From NCBI GenBank assembly GCA_934541205.1, contig CAKTDK010000031.1, positions 1 to 14,605 on the forward strand: a DNA stretch of 14,605 nucleotides. The letters are read 5' to 3'. A program made the translations under genes and the position numbers. Positions 1 to 7,409 of this stretch are shown piece by piece (position 1 is the stretch's first letter; each line of letters starts with the position of its first letter). The stretch comes from an uncultured Eubacteriales bacterium (lineage in GTDB: Bacteria; Bacillota; Clostridia; Oscillospirales; RGIG7773). The notes beneath the pieces are model-generated. The model worked only from the letters and a program-made list of their open reading frames with translations. It had not been told where the DNA came from and did no database searches.

Positions 1-951
1 TATTAAAGGCACTCCTATCATTATATATTTTGGAAGTATTTCAATTCCTTTTTCAATAAAAAATCTTGAAACCATATCGTCTGCTATAAAAGAAAACAAA
101 TACATATCAAAAGATCTTAAAGAAATATCTGAAACAGCGTTTTTTATAAATTTATTTTTCAAATTCAAATCATAGAAGAACAGAAAAAACAGTACTGCTA
201 AAACAACTATTATAATATTTGACCAGCCTGTAAACATCCACCATTTTAAGCTTTCGCCATAACACATTGCAAAAAGATATGCAGAAATAACGCAAGGTAA
301 AAATATTATAAGTAAAAAGTTAATTCCTTTTTTTATTTTTGGTTTGTATTCCCTTATAAAACACCCAATAAAATAATAGCTTACAGGATAAAAATTTTTC
401 CAGTATTTAAAAGAAGTAAACAGATTTTCTTCATTTTTCCCAAAAAATAAAAAGAAATCAGATATTCCAGTAATAAATATCAACGTACATATAAGTATAA
501 GTTTTTGTTTTTTGCTTTTTAAACCGTTATACATTATATTTAAAAAAGGTATCAGAAGAAATAAACCGATATACATCTCTACATACCATGAATAAGGATT
601 TGCAGTAAAATTAAGTATTTCCTTTATACTGCCGAAAAAAGTTGGTCTTTTATCTAAAGGTAAATAAAAAAGAGTTACGATTGATATAAAAATATAGCTT
701 ATTAAAACCGGAATTATTCCTTTATAAAAATTTTTTGAAAGTTTTTTTGTGCATTGAAAATAACCCGTTAAAATCAAAAACAGCGGGACGCAGATAAGCG
801 CAAAGCATCTAATAAAAATTGAAGCATATCCTTTTATATCCTTCAAAAATATCCCAGTAACGCCGAATATCTGCGTCGAATGAATCAATATTACAAATAA
901 TATAGCAAAACTTCTGACTATATCAGGTCCCATAAGCCTTTCTTTTTTCAT
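1..951 (-). CDS. Acyltransferase family 3 (AT3) membrane protein, C-terminal end outside window
   Basis: The open frame runs from an ATG at 951 to the window edge, giving 317 codons without a stop. It is highly hydrophobic with about nine or ten predicted membrane helices. Near the N-terminus, Arg13 and His24 form the R-X10-H pattern that marks AT3 O-acyltransferases such as OatA and WecH types, and a later WYVEMYIGL stretch resembles the conserved AT3 W/Y-rich helix entry. By family, it would move an acetyl or other acyl group to a cell-envelope sugar or lipid; the acceptor cannot be read from the sequence. AAGGAG lies 10 bases before the ATG. It follows the short-chain dehydrogenase gene by 25 bases, so the two are likely co-transcribed. 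Family assignment is firm, substrate unknown. Confidence 0.85.
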   Translation of the reverse strand, partial: MKKERLMGPDIVRSFAILFVILIHSTQIFGVTGIFLKDIKGYASIFIRCFALICVPLFLILTGYFQCTKKLSKNFYKGIIPVLISYIFISIVTLFYLPLDKRPTFFGSIKEILNFTANPYSWYVEMYIGLFLLIPFLNIMYNGLKSKKQKLILICTLIFITGISDFFLFFGKNEENLFTSFKYWKNFYPVSYYFIGCFIREYKPKIKKGINFLLIIFLPCVISAYLFAMCYGESLKWWMFTGWSNIIIVVLAVLFFLFFYDLNLKNKFIKNAVSDISLRSFDMYLFSFIADDMVSRFFIEKGIEILPKYIMIGVPLI

Positions 952-976
952 AGCTTTTTATCTCCTTATATACTCT

Positions 977-1861
977 TTAATAAATATCATATTTTTTTAA
1001 ATTACAATAAATTTTTTCAGCAATTTCATATATCTTTTTACTTTCTGAAACCGAGCAAGTATAAAGTTTTTTCTTTTTCGGGATTCCCCAAATATTAAAA
1101 ACCTTGGGTCCTGTCCAAGTATGATATTCGCAATGTTCAAATAAACCTTGTATAATACTTAAACAAGCTTTCTTAGGTTTCATAAAAATTATCTTCATAG
1201 GATTTTTTATAACTGCAAATATAAATTTGGGATAATGATTAGTTATATTTGTAAAAGTTATGCCCGGATGTACTATTGACAATAAAGGTTTTTCCTTTTT
1301 TAAAAAAAGCTCATACATAGAAAACATTAAAAATCGTTTTGAATTGCCGTATACCTTAGCAGAACTTTTTCGTTTTGAAAAATCAATATCGCCAACATCA
1401 ATTTTTGAATAATTATGAGCAATACTTCCTACTACTGCAACTTTCTCTCTAATGCCTGGAAGAAGCTCTTTAGTCATATAATAAGGAGAGATAAAATTTG
1501 TCTGAAATACGTTATCATAGCCTGTACTGCATTTATGCCTTGGTATATTATATACACCCGCATTATGAATAAGAAAATCAATTTCAAAATTTTTTAATTC
1601 TTCACAAGCCTTTTTAACTGAAGAAAAATCCTCAAGATTCAAATATATATGCTTTATTTTAACATCAGGAAAGTGAATTTTTAAAGATTTTTCTAAATCA
1701 AATGTCTTCTCGGTATTTCGGCTTAAAAGTATAATCGACGCGCCGAGCTTTGCCAAATAAAAGCATAATTCCCGTCCTATTCCGCCTGTGGCTCCTGTAA
1801 CGGCGGCAATCTTGCCTTTTAAGCTGTCCGTATTTTTATAAAACCATTTTTCAATATTCAT
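977..1861 (-). CDS. Short-chain dehydrogenase/reductase (SDR)
   Basis: This 294-residue protein is a classical-type SDR, a soluble NAD(P)-dependent oxidoreductase with a Rossmann fold. Seen directly: the cofactor loop TGATGGIG at residues 22-29, NAG at 100-102, the catalytic Ser near 146, the YxxxK pair Tyr171 and Lys175, and HPG at 198-200. The C-terminal 80 residues carry several lysine-rich patches, longer than in the smallest SDRs and similar in layout to retinol-dehydrogenase-like members. The start is backed by GAGGG eight bases upstream. It sits first in a probable two-gene unit with the downstream AT3 acyltransferase, which suggests, but does not prove, a role in building or modifying a lipid or envelope component. 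The substrate cannot be predicted. Confidence 0.88.
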   Translation of the reverse strand: MNIEKWFYKNTDSLKGKIAAVTGATGGIGRELCFYLAKLGASIILLSRNTEKTFDLEKSLKIHFPDVKIKHIYLNLEDFSSVKKACEELKNFEIDFLIHNAGVYNIPRHKCSTGYDNVFQTNFISPYYMTKELLPGIREKVAVVGSIAHNYSKIDVGDIDFSKRKSSAKVYGNSKRFLMFSMYELFLKKEKPLLSIVHPGITFTNITNHYPKFIFAVIKNPMKIIFMKPKKACLSIIQGLFEHCEYHTWTGPKVFNIWGIPKKKKLYTCSVSESKKIYEIAEKIYCNLKKYDIY

Positions 1862-1881
1862 AAAATTTTCCCTCTTAAAAT

Positions 1882-1904
1882 ATTATACGGCTTTAATATA
1901 ACAT
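1882..1904 (-). promoter_or_regulatory. Possible promoter of the SDR-acyltransferase pair
   Basis: A perfect TATAAT on the minus strand lies at 1882-1887. The region 17 bases upstream offers only a T-run as -35 box, and this run is also the tail of the hairpin at 1907-1933. The implied leader is very short, about 15 nt. This is a weak call; the only strong part is the -10 box. Confidence 0.3.
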
Positions 1905-1933
1905 AAAAAACCTCATTTTAAAAACGAGGTTTT
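1905..1933 (-). terminator. Intrinsic terminator closing the restriction-modification cassette
   Basis: An 8-bp inverted repeat pairs 1907-1914 (AAAACCTC) with 1926-1933 (GAGGTTTT) around an 11-base loop. Read on the minus strand, the second arm runs into a six-T tract that includes the last stem bases; on the plus strand it runs into AAAA instead. The minus orientation is therefore the functional one. It lies about 23 bases past the last stop codon of the broken third gene of the cassette and separates it from the SDR gene. Confidence 0.65.
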
Positions 1934-1955
1934 AAAAGCACTTACAAAAACAATA

Positions 1956-2390
1956 CTAAGCGATGCAGGATTTATCAGTATAACTATCAAACATATCAAA
2001 AATTTGGCTGTCAACATCTATATCAAATTTTCTGGTTATCCAACAATCCTTAGATATTAATTTATTAATCTCTTCTTTTTTAAATATATATGGATGACTT
2101 ACAGGAGGCTTTGATTCATCAAAAAAGTACACCCAAGTTTTGCAGTTTTGACCAATAAAATATGGATAGATAAACCATCCGTTTTAAAATATTGAAATAA
2201 AATTTTATATAAATTACCAATTCATATTCTCTAAACCATTCAATAACTCAGATAACTTTCTTACAATCATTAAATCAAAATATTTTATTGAAGACAATGG
2301 TTTAGCGTTCAAAAAACGCAGCGTTTCATAAATTCGTTGAATATCAGACAAATGTATAATTAAAACTGCCCAATATTATTTTATACTCAT
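1956..2390 (-). pseudogene. Decayed third gene of the restriction-modification cassette, function unknown
   Basis: This fills most of the 534-base stretch between the nuclease and SDR genes. A single frame from an ATG at 2390 (five bases past the nuclease stop) to a TAG at 1956 spans exactly 145 codons, but it has in-frame TAA codons at 2376-2378, 2214-2216, 2205-2207 and 2184-2186. Between the stops it reads like protein: one part includes SDIQRIYETLRFLNAKPLSS, and the last 75 codons include KTWVYFFDESKPPVSHPYIF. Where three stops cluster (2184-2216), the neighbouring frame is open and reads NLYKILFQYFKTD, so a pair of compensating indels best explains the damage there. I do not recognise the family. 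Position and spacing say it was translated after the nuclease. It could instead be two unrelated small remnants. Confidence 0.6.
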
Positions 2391-2395
2391 AAAAA

Positions 2396-3007
2396 TCACT
2401 CTAAAACTTTTACATTTTTATAAAATTCATTATTAAAACAAGAATAATCATACTGCTTGCCTTTATTTAATACAACGCCATTTTTATTAATAATAAGCGT
2501 TGTCTTTTGATTATCTGTAATCTGATATGTAGGCAAATTGATATTATCAAATTTTTTTACGTCTTTTGTATTAAAAATATAAAAATGACAAATTCGATTT
2601 TCTTCTTCTGGAAATACTGCAATCCATACATAAAACACGTTTTTTCCCATATCATATCTAATTTTAGGATGAAAACTAAATTTTCTAATATTAGGATCTT
2701 TAGTAGCTACGCCTTCCGACGTCTTAACTTGTAAATATCTTGAAACAATTTCCAGTTCAGTATCTTTACAATTTTCACATAAATTAGTAACGCATTTTTT
2801 AACTCCTCTACCTGCCAAAGTATATCTAATTAATTGATTGCTGTATTTTTTACATTTAGAACACCAGTATTTTGTTATAGTGAAATCTATTCCTTCGTCA
2901 ATATAAGCGCGATGAACCTGCCAACCTAAATCATGCAATAACATAGAAAGCTGCATTTCACCATATAAACCTATTACAAGTTTTTTCGCTTCAAAATCAT
3001 TACTCAT
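2396..3007 (-). CDS. Putative type II restriction endonuclease with inserted zinc ribbon
   Basis: This 203-residue protein has a PD-(D/E)XK-like layout of the DUF4365 kind: Glu17 in an early helix, Asp41 in DEGID, then the Gln93-Val-Lys95 strand (LQVKT). Between Asp41 and Lys95 is an insert with CSKC (Cys49, Cys52) and CENC (Cys77, Cys80), a likely four-cysteine zinc ribbon. Nuclease function is inferred from this pattern together with the context: the start codon lies inside the end of the upstream DNA methyltransferase gene, with an ATGAGTAA overlap of eight bases, the usual arrangement for translationally coupled modification and restriction genes. GGAG sits seven bases before the ATG, inside the methyltransferase frame. 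The cut site cannot be read. The protein could be inactive or a nicking or accessory nuclease, but a cognate type II enzyme is the best reading. Confidence 0.7.
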   Translation of the reverse strand: MSNDFEAKKLVIGLYGEMQLSMLLHDLGWQVHRAYIDEGIDFTITKYWCSKCKKYSNQLIRYTLAGRGVKKCVTNLCENCKDTELEIVSRYLQVKTSEGVATKDPNIRKFSFHPKIRYDMGKNVFYVWIAVFPEEENRICHFYIFNTKDVKKFDNINLPTYQITDNQKTTLIINKNGVVLNKGKQYDYSCFNNEFYKNVKVLE

Positions 3008-4235
3008 AATCGTACTCCGATATTTTTTTATTCTTTAAATGTTTTGTCAAATTATTCCGACTGCTTTCTGCAAACATTTCTTTATTTAATTCTATTCCTA
3101 AACCTATTCTTCCAAGTTTATTAGCCGCAATAACAGAAGTAAAACTGCCTGCAAAAGGATCTAAAACAATTTCACCTGGATAAGAATATAATTGTACTGC
3201 AAATTCAGGTATTTCAATTGGGAAAGGAGCAGTATGACCAAGAATATTTTCACCTTTTGAATTTATTTTTATTACCGGATTAATTTTGATTATATCTTTT
3301 CTCCATTTTAAAATTAATTCCTCAGGTATTTTTAGTTCTTCTTTTTGCCGACTCTGAGTTATAATCGACTTTAGAGAAAACCTTTTTCCCCTATTTGATT
3401 TGCTTCTTTTAAAACATTTCTGATTTTTACATTCCCAGCTTTTTACGCCTATTTCAGAATACGCATTTCCGTTTACCTGAAGCGAACCGCAAACTGGACA
3501 AGGATATCTTATAGGGTCATTTCTATGTTTATGAAAAATCAATATATGTTCGTAACAATTTAATGGATATTGATAAAATGGATAAGGCTTGTTCCCATTC
3601 TTCTGTCTTTGACTTTGAACTTCACCTTTGTCCCATATAAAATCATCAACAAACGTAAAACCCTCTTCTTCAAATATTTTAATAAAATATGCGCCTAAAG
3701 GAATTCTTCTTTTTCCCCATACAGAAGTCGTACTTAAATTATCATTGTCGTAAATATCTCCCACATTAAAAACAAATACCCGATGATTGTCCAAAACTCT
3801 GTATGATTCTCTAATAATTTTTCTCATATCTTCTAAATAAGCATTTAAATTTTCCCAATGAGAATACTCCCTCGCATTATAATACGGGGGAGAAGTAACC
3901 ATAAGTCCAATAGACTCTGACGATAAGCTTTTTAAAACTTTTAAACAATCTCCCCATACTACTTTAACGCCATCGTCATTTTTATTAATAAAGTCAACTA
4001 ATTTTTTATCTATAGATGACGTACTGCTTTGATAAACTTCTTTTACAAATTCTATATAACATTGAATCCATTTTGGTATATAAAACTCTATATTATTGTT
4101 ACTATTATCATTAATTAACAAATCAACACGGCGGCGAAGTTCCTTAACTTGTGCGTTTGTAAAAACAGATAATAAATAATCATCAGAATTATCCAATATG
4201 GAATTAAAATATTCAGATACCTTTATATTATTCAT
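3000..4235 (-). CDS. Beta-class DNA methyltransferase (probably N4-cytosine or N6-adenine) of a type II system
   Basis: This 411-residue protein has the AdoMet-dependent amino-methyltransferase motifs in beta order. Motif IV comes first (TSPPYYNARE, residues 114-123), the target-recognition region is in the middle, and motif I comes late (LDPFAGSFTS, about 348-356). SPPY is most typical of N4-cytosine enzymes. The middle region holds CPVC (Cys246, Cys249) and Cys269 and Cys274, a probable zinc ribbon likely to help target recognition, and is rich in Arg and Lys. Motif I has Phe where the family usually has Gly (GSFT rather than GSGT). AAGGG stands shortly before the ATG, and two sigma-A-like promoters lie upstream. 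It should protect host DNA from the nuclease encoded just downstream. The recognition sequence is not predictable from what I can see. Confidence 0.88.
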   Translation of the reverse strand: MNNIKVSEYFNSILDNSDDYLLSVFTNAQVKELRRRVDLLINDNSNNNIEFYIPKWIQCYIEFVKEVYQSSTSSIDKKLVDFINKNDDGVKVVWGDCLKVLKSLSSESIGLMVTSPPYYNAREYSHWENLNAYLEDMRKIIRESYRVLDNHRVFVFNVGDIYDNDNLSTTSVWGKRRIPLGAYFIKIFEEEGFTFVDDFIWDKGEVQSQRQKNGNKPYPFYQYPLNCYEHILIFHKHRNDPIRYPCPVCGSLQVNGNAYSEIGVKSWECKNQKCFKRSKSNRGKRFSLKSIITQSRQKEELKIPEELILKWRKDIIKINPVIKINSKGENILGHTAPFPIEIPEFAVQLYSYPGEIVLDPFAGSFTSVIAANKLGRIGLGIELNKEMFAESSRNNLTKHLKNKKISEYDYE

Positions 4236-4283
4236 CTTGCACCCTTAAATAAATGTTTTAAAGTATGTCAATTATTCTTATTC

Positions 4284-4312
4284 AGTATATCAAATTTTAT
4301 TTATTTGGTCAA
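4284..4312 (-). promoter_or_regulatory. Proximal promoter of the methyltransferase-nuclease operon
   Basis: On the minus strand, TTGACC (4307-4312) and TATACT (4284-4289) are separated by exactly 17 bases. This is a strong match to the sigma-A consensus in an intergenic region. Transcription would start near 4277, leaving a leader of about 42 nt before the ATG at 4235. Confidence 0.75.
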
Positions 4313-4349
4313 CTAATCAATCGGACGTTATACTATAAAACACCATTTA

Positions 4350-4378
4350 AAGTATATTTGCCTAAATTAATTATACTT
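4350..4378 (-). repeat. Inverted repeat between the two promoters of the restriction cassette
   Basis: AAGTATA at 4350-4356 is mirrored by TATACTT at 4372-4378 across a 15-base spacer. A further AAGTATA copy, inside the distal -10 region, is at 4407-4413, and a near copy, AAGTATG, is at 4261-4267. It could be an operator that controls expression of the modification and restriction genes, or just the repeated occurrence of -10-like TATACTT in A/T-rich DNA. No controller (C) gene is visible in the window. Confidence 0.35.
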
Positions 4379-4407
4379 AACTTTTTTCTAATTACCGTTA
4401 TTACGAA

Positions 4408-4436
4408 AGTATAAGCATTTAAATAAATATTGTAAA
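4408..4436 (-). promoter_or_regulatory. Distal promoter candidate of the methyltransferase-nuclease operon
   Basis: On the minus strand, TTTACA (4431-4436) and TATACT (4408-4413) are 17 bases apart. Transcription would start near 4401, giving a leader of about 165 nt that contains the proximal promoter and the AAGTATA inverted repeat. It lies right after the hydF terminator, so it is well placed to start a new unit. Confidence 0.5.
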
Positions 4437-4450
4437 TACAGCAAATCATA

Positions 4451-4494
4451 AAAACAGAACCTGCTGAAAATGAGGTTTCAGCAGGTTCTGTTTT
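4451..4494 (-). terminator. Strong intrinsic terminator of the hydrogenase-maturation operon
   Basis: A perfect 15-bp inverted repeat pairs 4455-4469 with 4476-4490 around a six-base loop, and flanking A and T runs extend it to 19 bp. On the minus strand the second arm is followed by TTTTT. It begins directly at the hydF stop codon (4495-4497). The A run on the other side makes it symmetric, so it could work in both directions, although no plus-strand gene is seen nearby. Confidence 0.92.
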
Positions 4495-5688
4495 TTAATT
4501 TAAATCTATTTTATCCAGTATATTATTTATCTTTGCAATAAATATTCCGTAATTTGTAATAGGAACATTTTGAGCCGCTGCCTTTTCAATTCTGGAAAGT
4601 ATATGCTTTCTGTTAAACATACAGCCTCCGCATTGAATTATCAAATCATAACAGGATAAATCCTCAGGAAAATCATTTCCCGATTTTATATCTATTTTTA
4701 TTTTTTCACCGAATTTTTTTCTCAGCATTGCAGGAATTTTTACTCTTCCTATATCCTCCTTTAAAGGCTTATGAGTACAAGATTCCGCAATCAAAACCTT
4801 TGAGTTTTCACTAAGCTTTTCAATGTATAAAGCCCCTTTTACATATTGGTCAATATCTCCTTTATAAGAAGCAAATAATACTGAAAACGATGTAAGTCTG
4901 CTTTCCTCAGGCTTGTTTTTATATACAAAATCAAATACTTGAGAATCCGTTATTATCAAATCGGGAGCTTTTTTTAAAAACGATAATGATTTTACAAATT
5001 TATCTGTTGTCACGCTTAAAACCATGCACTTATTGTCAAGAAGATCTCTGATAGTCTGTACCTGAGGAAGTATAAGCCTTCCTTTAGGTGCCTGAATATC
5101 CTGTGGCATTACAAGAAGTACTACGTCGTCCTCTTTGACAAGATTTCCAGTTATCGAATCTTTTTCAAAATCATCAGGTATGTTATTTGCGATTTCCTTT
5201 ATCAGTTCAGAAATATTGGTTTTATTTTTCGCGCTTATACATACGGGCGTTTTTCCGTATATTTTTTCAATATTATGGACGAGCTCTTTATAATTTGATT
5301 TTTCATCAATTTTATTAAGTACCAATACAGTAGGAATATTGTTTTTCTTTAATAAATCCGCCCACTTTTTTTCATAGGAAATATCTTCATCAGAAAAAAC
5401 AAGCAGAGCAACATCGGTTTTATCTATTACTTTTCTTGTCTTTTCTATTCTCATTTCCCCCAAATTTCCCACATCGTCTATACCGGCTGTATCAATAAAA
5501 ACACACGGCCCTATTGGATGCACCTCCATAGGCTTAAAAACGGGGTCTGTAGTAGTTCCCAGAACATCAGAAACAAGAGATACCTCCTGTCCTGTCAATG
5601 CATTTATAACAGAAGATTTGCCTGCATTTCTGCGTCCGAAAATAGCGATATGCAGCCTGTTTGAATTTGGAGTGATTTCAAAAGCCAT
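4495..5688 (-). CDS. hydF: [FeFe]-hydrogenase H-cluster maturation GTPase HydF
   Basis: HydF is the scaffold that carries the diiron precursor of the H-cluster and delivers it to apo-hydrogenase. The 397-residue protein has an N-terminal GTPase domain with the P-loop GRRNAGKSS (residues 18-26), DTAG (66-69), NKID (125-128) and SAK (152-154). A dimerisation region follows, then a C-terminal Fe-S domain with Cys304-x-His306 and Cys353-GG-Cys356; the 46-residue gap fits the HydF pattern CxHx(46-53)CxxC. The frame can be extended upstream to a TTG at 5706, but the ATG at 5688 is preferred because GAGGAG stands eight bases before it and the protein then begins right ahead of the P-loop as in the family. 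It follows hydG with 18 bases between stop and start. It is the last gene of its operon, with a strong terminator at its stop. Confidence 0.97.
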   Translation of the reverse strand: MAFEITPNSNRLHIAIFGRRNAGKSSVINALTGQEVSLVSDVLGTTTDPVFKPMEVHPIGPCVFIDTAGIDDVGNLGEMRIEKTRKVIDKTDVALLVFSDEDISYEKKWADLLKKNNIPTVLVLNKIDEKSNYKELVHNIEKIYGKTPVCISAKNKTNISELIKEIANNIPDDFEKDSITGNLVKEDDVVLLVMPQDIQAPKGRLILPQVQTIRDLLDNKCMVLSVTTDKFVKSLSFLKKAPDLIITDSQVFDFVYKNKPEESRLTSFSVLFASYKGDIDQYVKGALYIEKLSENSKVLIAESCTHKPLKEDIGRVKIPAMLRKKFGEKIKIDIKSGNDFPEDLSCYDLIIQCGGCMFNRKHILSRIEKAAAQNVPITNYGIFIAKINNILDKIDLN

Positions 5689-5706
5689 AAAGACAGCTCC
5701 TCTCAA

Positions 5707-7125
5707 TTAAAATCTGAAGTCGCGTTTTCCCAAATCTATTTCTTTCAATCTTTGAGCTACTGTATCTTTTATATTTTTATTTAAAAGATGTTCCATTTCC
5801 TGTGCGATTATCTTTTCGCCGTTTATTTTGGTTTTTTCGCTTGCATAATCATCAAGATATTCTTTTAACGTCATAATTGCATTTGGCTGACATGACATGG
5901 AAATGTCTCCGCTTTTAGCAAAAGCCATAAATCTGTCACCTGTTCTTCCCTCCCTGTAACAAGCAGTACAAAAGCTGGGAATATACCCAAGCTCCAAAAG
6001 CCAGTTTACAACTTCGTCAAGTGTTCTGTTATCGCTTATATCAAATTGAGCAGAGTTTTCTTCTTCTGTTTCCTCTTCGGCATAACCGCCTACACTAGTT
6101 CTTGACGCACCGCTTATCTGAGAAACTCCAAGCTCCAAAACCTCCTGCCTTGATTTTTGGGACTCGCGTGTAGAAATTATTATACCAGTATACGGAACGG
6201 CAATTCTTAAAATTGCAACAATCTTTTTAAATACATCGTCGGTAACAGCATCCGGAAAATCCTTTAAATCTATATCATCGGCAGGTCTTATTCTAGGAAC
6301 GCTCAAAGTATGAGGTCCTACTCCAAAAACATCTTCAAGATGTTTTGCATGCATCAAAAGACCTATAAAATCATATTTATAACCGCAAAGTCCGAATAAA
6401 ACTCCCATTCCCACATCATCTATACCGCCTTCCATAGCTCTGTCCATAGCTTCGGTATGATAAGCATAGTTGCTTTTCGGTCCTGTCGGATGAAGGCTTT
6501 CGTATACTTTTTTATTATATGTTTCCTGGAAAAGTATATATGTTCCTATTCCCGCTTCTTTAAGCTTTTTGTAATTTTCAACAGTGGTAGCCGCAATATT
6601 TACGTTAACACGCCTTATAGCGCCGTTTTTATGTTTTATACTGTAAATAGTTTTTATACTCTCAAGCACGTATTCAATAGGATTATTTACAGGGTCTTCT
6701 CCCGTTTCAAGCGCAAGCCTTTTATGTCCCATATCCTGCAGCGCAATAACCTCTTTTTTTATTTCTTCCTGAGAAAGCTTTTTTCTGCAGATATTTTTAT
6801 TTTTATAATGATAAGGACAATAAGTACATCCGTTTACACAATAGTTTGACAAATATAAAGGCGCAAACATTACTATTCTATTGCCGTATATTTTTTTCTT
6901 TATTTTTTTTGCAAGCTGAAATATCATTTCATTAATGTCTTCAAACTCACTTTCAAGCAACAAAGCCGCTTCTTTGTAAGTAAGTCCCTTCATATTTTCC
7001 GCTTTTGAAATTATTGACAAAATAAGCTCTTTGTTATTTTTATTTTCCTTTGCATATTCCATTGTTTTTCTTATTTCGCTGTCATCTATAAATTCCTCTG
7101 CGATTTTCGATTTACTGTTATACAT
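5707..7125 (-). CDS. hydG: Radical SAM tyrosine lyase HydG, [FeFe]-hydrogenase maturase
   Basis: HydG cleaves tyrosine to p-cresol and uses the remaining fragment to make CO and cyanide, forming an Fe(CO)2(CN) synthon for the H-cluster. At 472 residues it has the family's normal length. The radical SAM triad CxxxCxxC is at Cys96, Cys100 and Cys103. The C-terminal motif Cx2Cx22C at Cys386, Cys389 and Cys412 binds the second, dangler-iron cluster and separates HydG from the related ThiH, which lacks it. All ligands are intact, so the enzyme should be active. AAGGAG lies nine bases before the ATG and includes the stop codon of the preceding TM1266-family gene, so the two are closely coupled. hydF follows directly. 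hydE, the third maturase, is not in the window. Confidence 0.97.
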   Translation of the reverse strand: MYNSKSKIAEEFIDDSEIRKTMEYAKENKNNKELILSIISKAENMKGLTYKEAALLLESEFEDINEMIFQLAKKIKKKIYGNRIVMFAPLYLSNYCVNGCTYCPYHYKNKNICRKKLSQEEIKKEVIALQDMGHKRLALETGEDPVNNPIEYVLESIKTIYSIKHKNGAIRRVNVNIAATTVENYKKLKEAGIGTYILFQETYNKKVYESLHPTGPKSNYAYHTEAMDRAMEGGIDDVGMGVLFGLCGYKYDFIGLLMHAKHLEDVFGVGPHTLSVPRIRPADDIDLKDFPDAVTDDVFKKIVAILRIAVPYTGIIISTRESQKSRQEVLELGVSQISGASRTSVGGYAEEETEEENSAQFDISDNRTLDEVVNWLLELGYIPSFCTACYREGRTGDRFMAFAKSGDISMSCQPNAIMTLKEYLDDYASEKTKINGEKIIAQEMEHLLNKNIKDTVAQRLKEIDLGKRDFRF

Positions 7126-7131
7126 TATTAA

Positions 7132-7389
7132 TTACTCCTTATCTTTAGTTTTTGAATATACCGTTCTGATACTTATTCCTTTTATCATGCCAAGTTTTCC
7201 CGATAAAGTCGAAATAACATCATTTGGTGCATCAAGCACGACGCTTATAATAGAAATATTTCTTCCCCTGTGAGGAAGACCCATTCTTCCTATTATAAAA
7301 TTACCGTATTCATGTAAAAGTTCATTGATTTTATCTGTAACTGACAAATCCTCTACAATTATACCTATTAAAGCAATTCTGTTTTCCAT
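7132..7389 (-). CDS. TM1266-family iron-only hydrogenase system regulator
   Basis: This 85-residue protein has the compact beta-alpha-beta ACT/NikR-like look of the TM1266 family, with the typical opening MENRIALIGIIVED, a central GRMGLPHRGRNISIISVVLDAP stretch in two parts around residues 34-55, and an SGKLG...VYSK end. Members sit next to hydEFG genes and are thought to sense or regulate, but no ligand is established that I can name. The frame runs further upstream to a GTG at 7509, but that extension translates the leader and its terminator hairpin. The ATG at 7389 has GGAGGG just upstream and matches the family N-terminus, so it is chosen. It is first in the operon with hydG, six bases apart, and lies right behind the hairpin in the leader. 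Confidence 0.9.
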   Translation of the reverse strand: MENRIALIGIIVEDLSVTDKINELLHEYGNFIIGRMGLPHRGRNISIISVVLDAPNDVISTLSGKLGMIKGISIRTVYSKTKDKE

Positions 7390-7409
7390 TTTTCCCTCCG
7401 AAAAAATTT

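Noticed and set aside
2184..2378. Stop-codon reassignment or recoding in the broken third gene
   Set aside because: TAA serves as a normal stop for many other genes in the window, and the open neighbouring frame over the stop cluster is better explained by indels.
6457..6849. 130-codon plus-strand frame inside hydG
   Set aside because: It is antisense to a clearly coding gene with all catalytic motifs, and its translation is a Phe/Ile/Ser-rich shadow with no family likeness.
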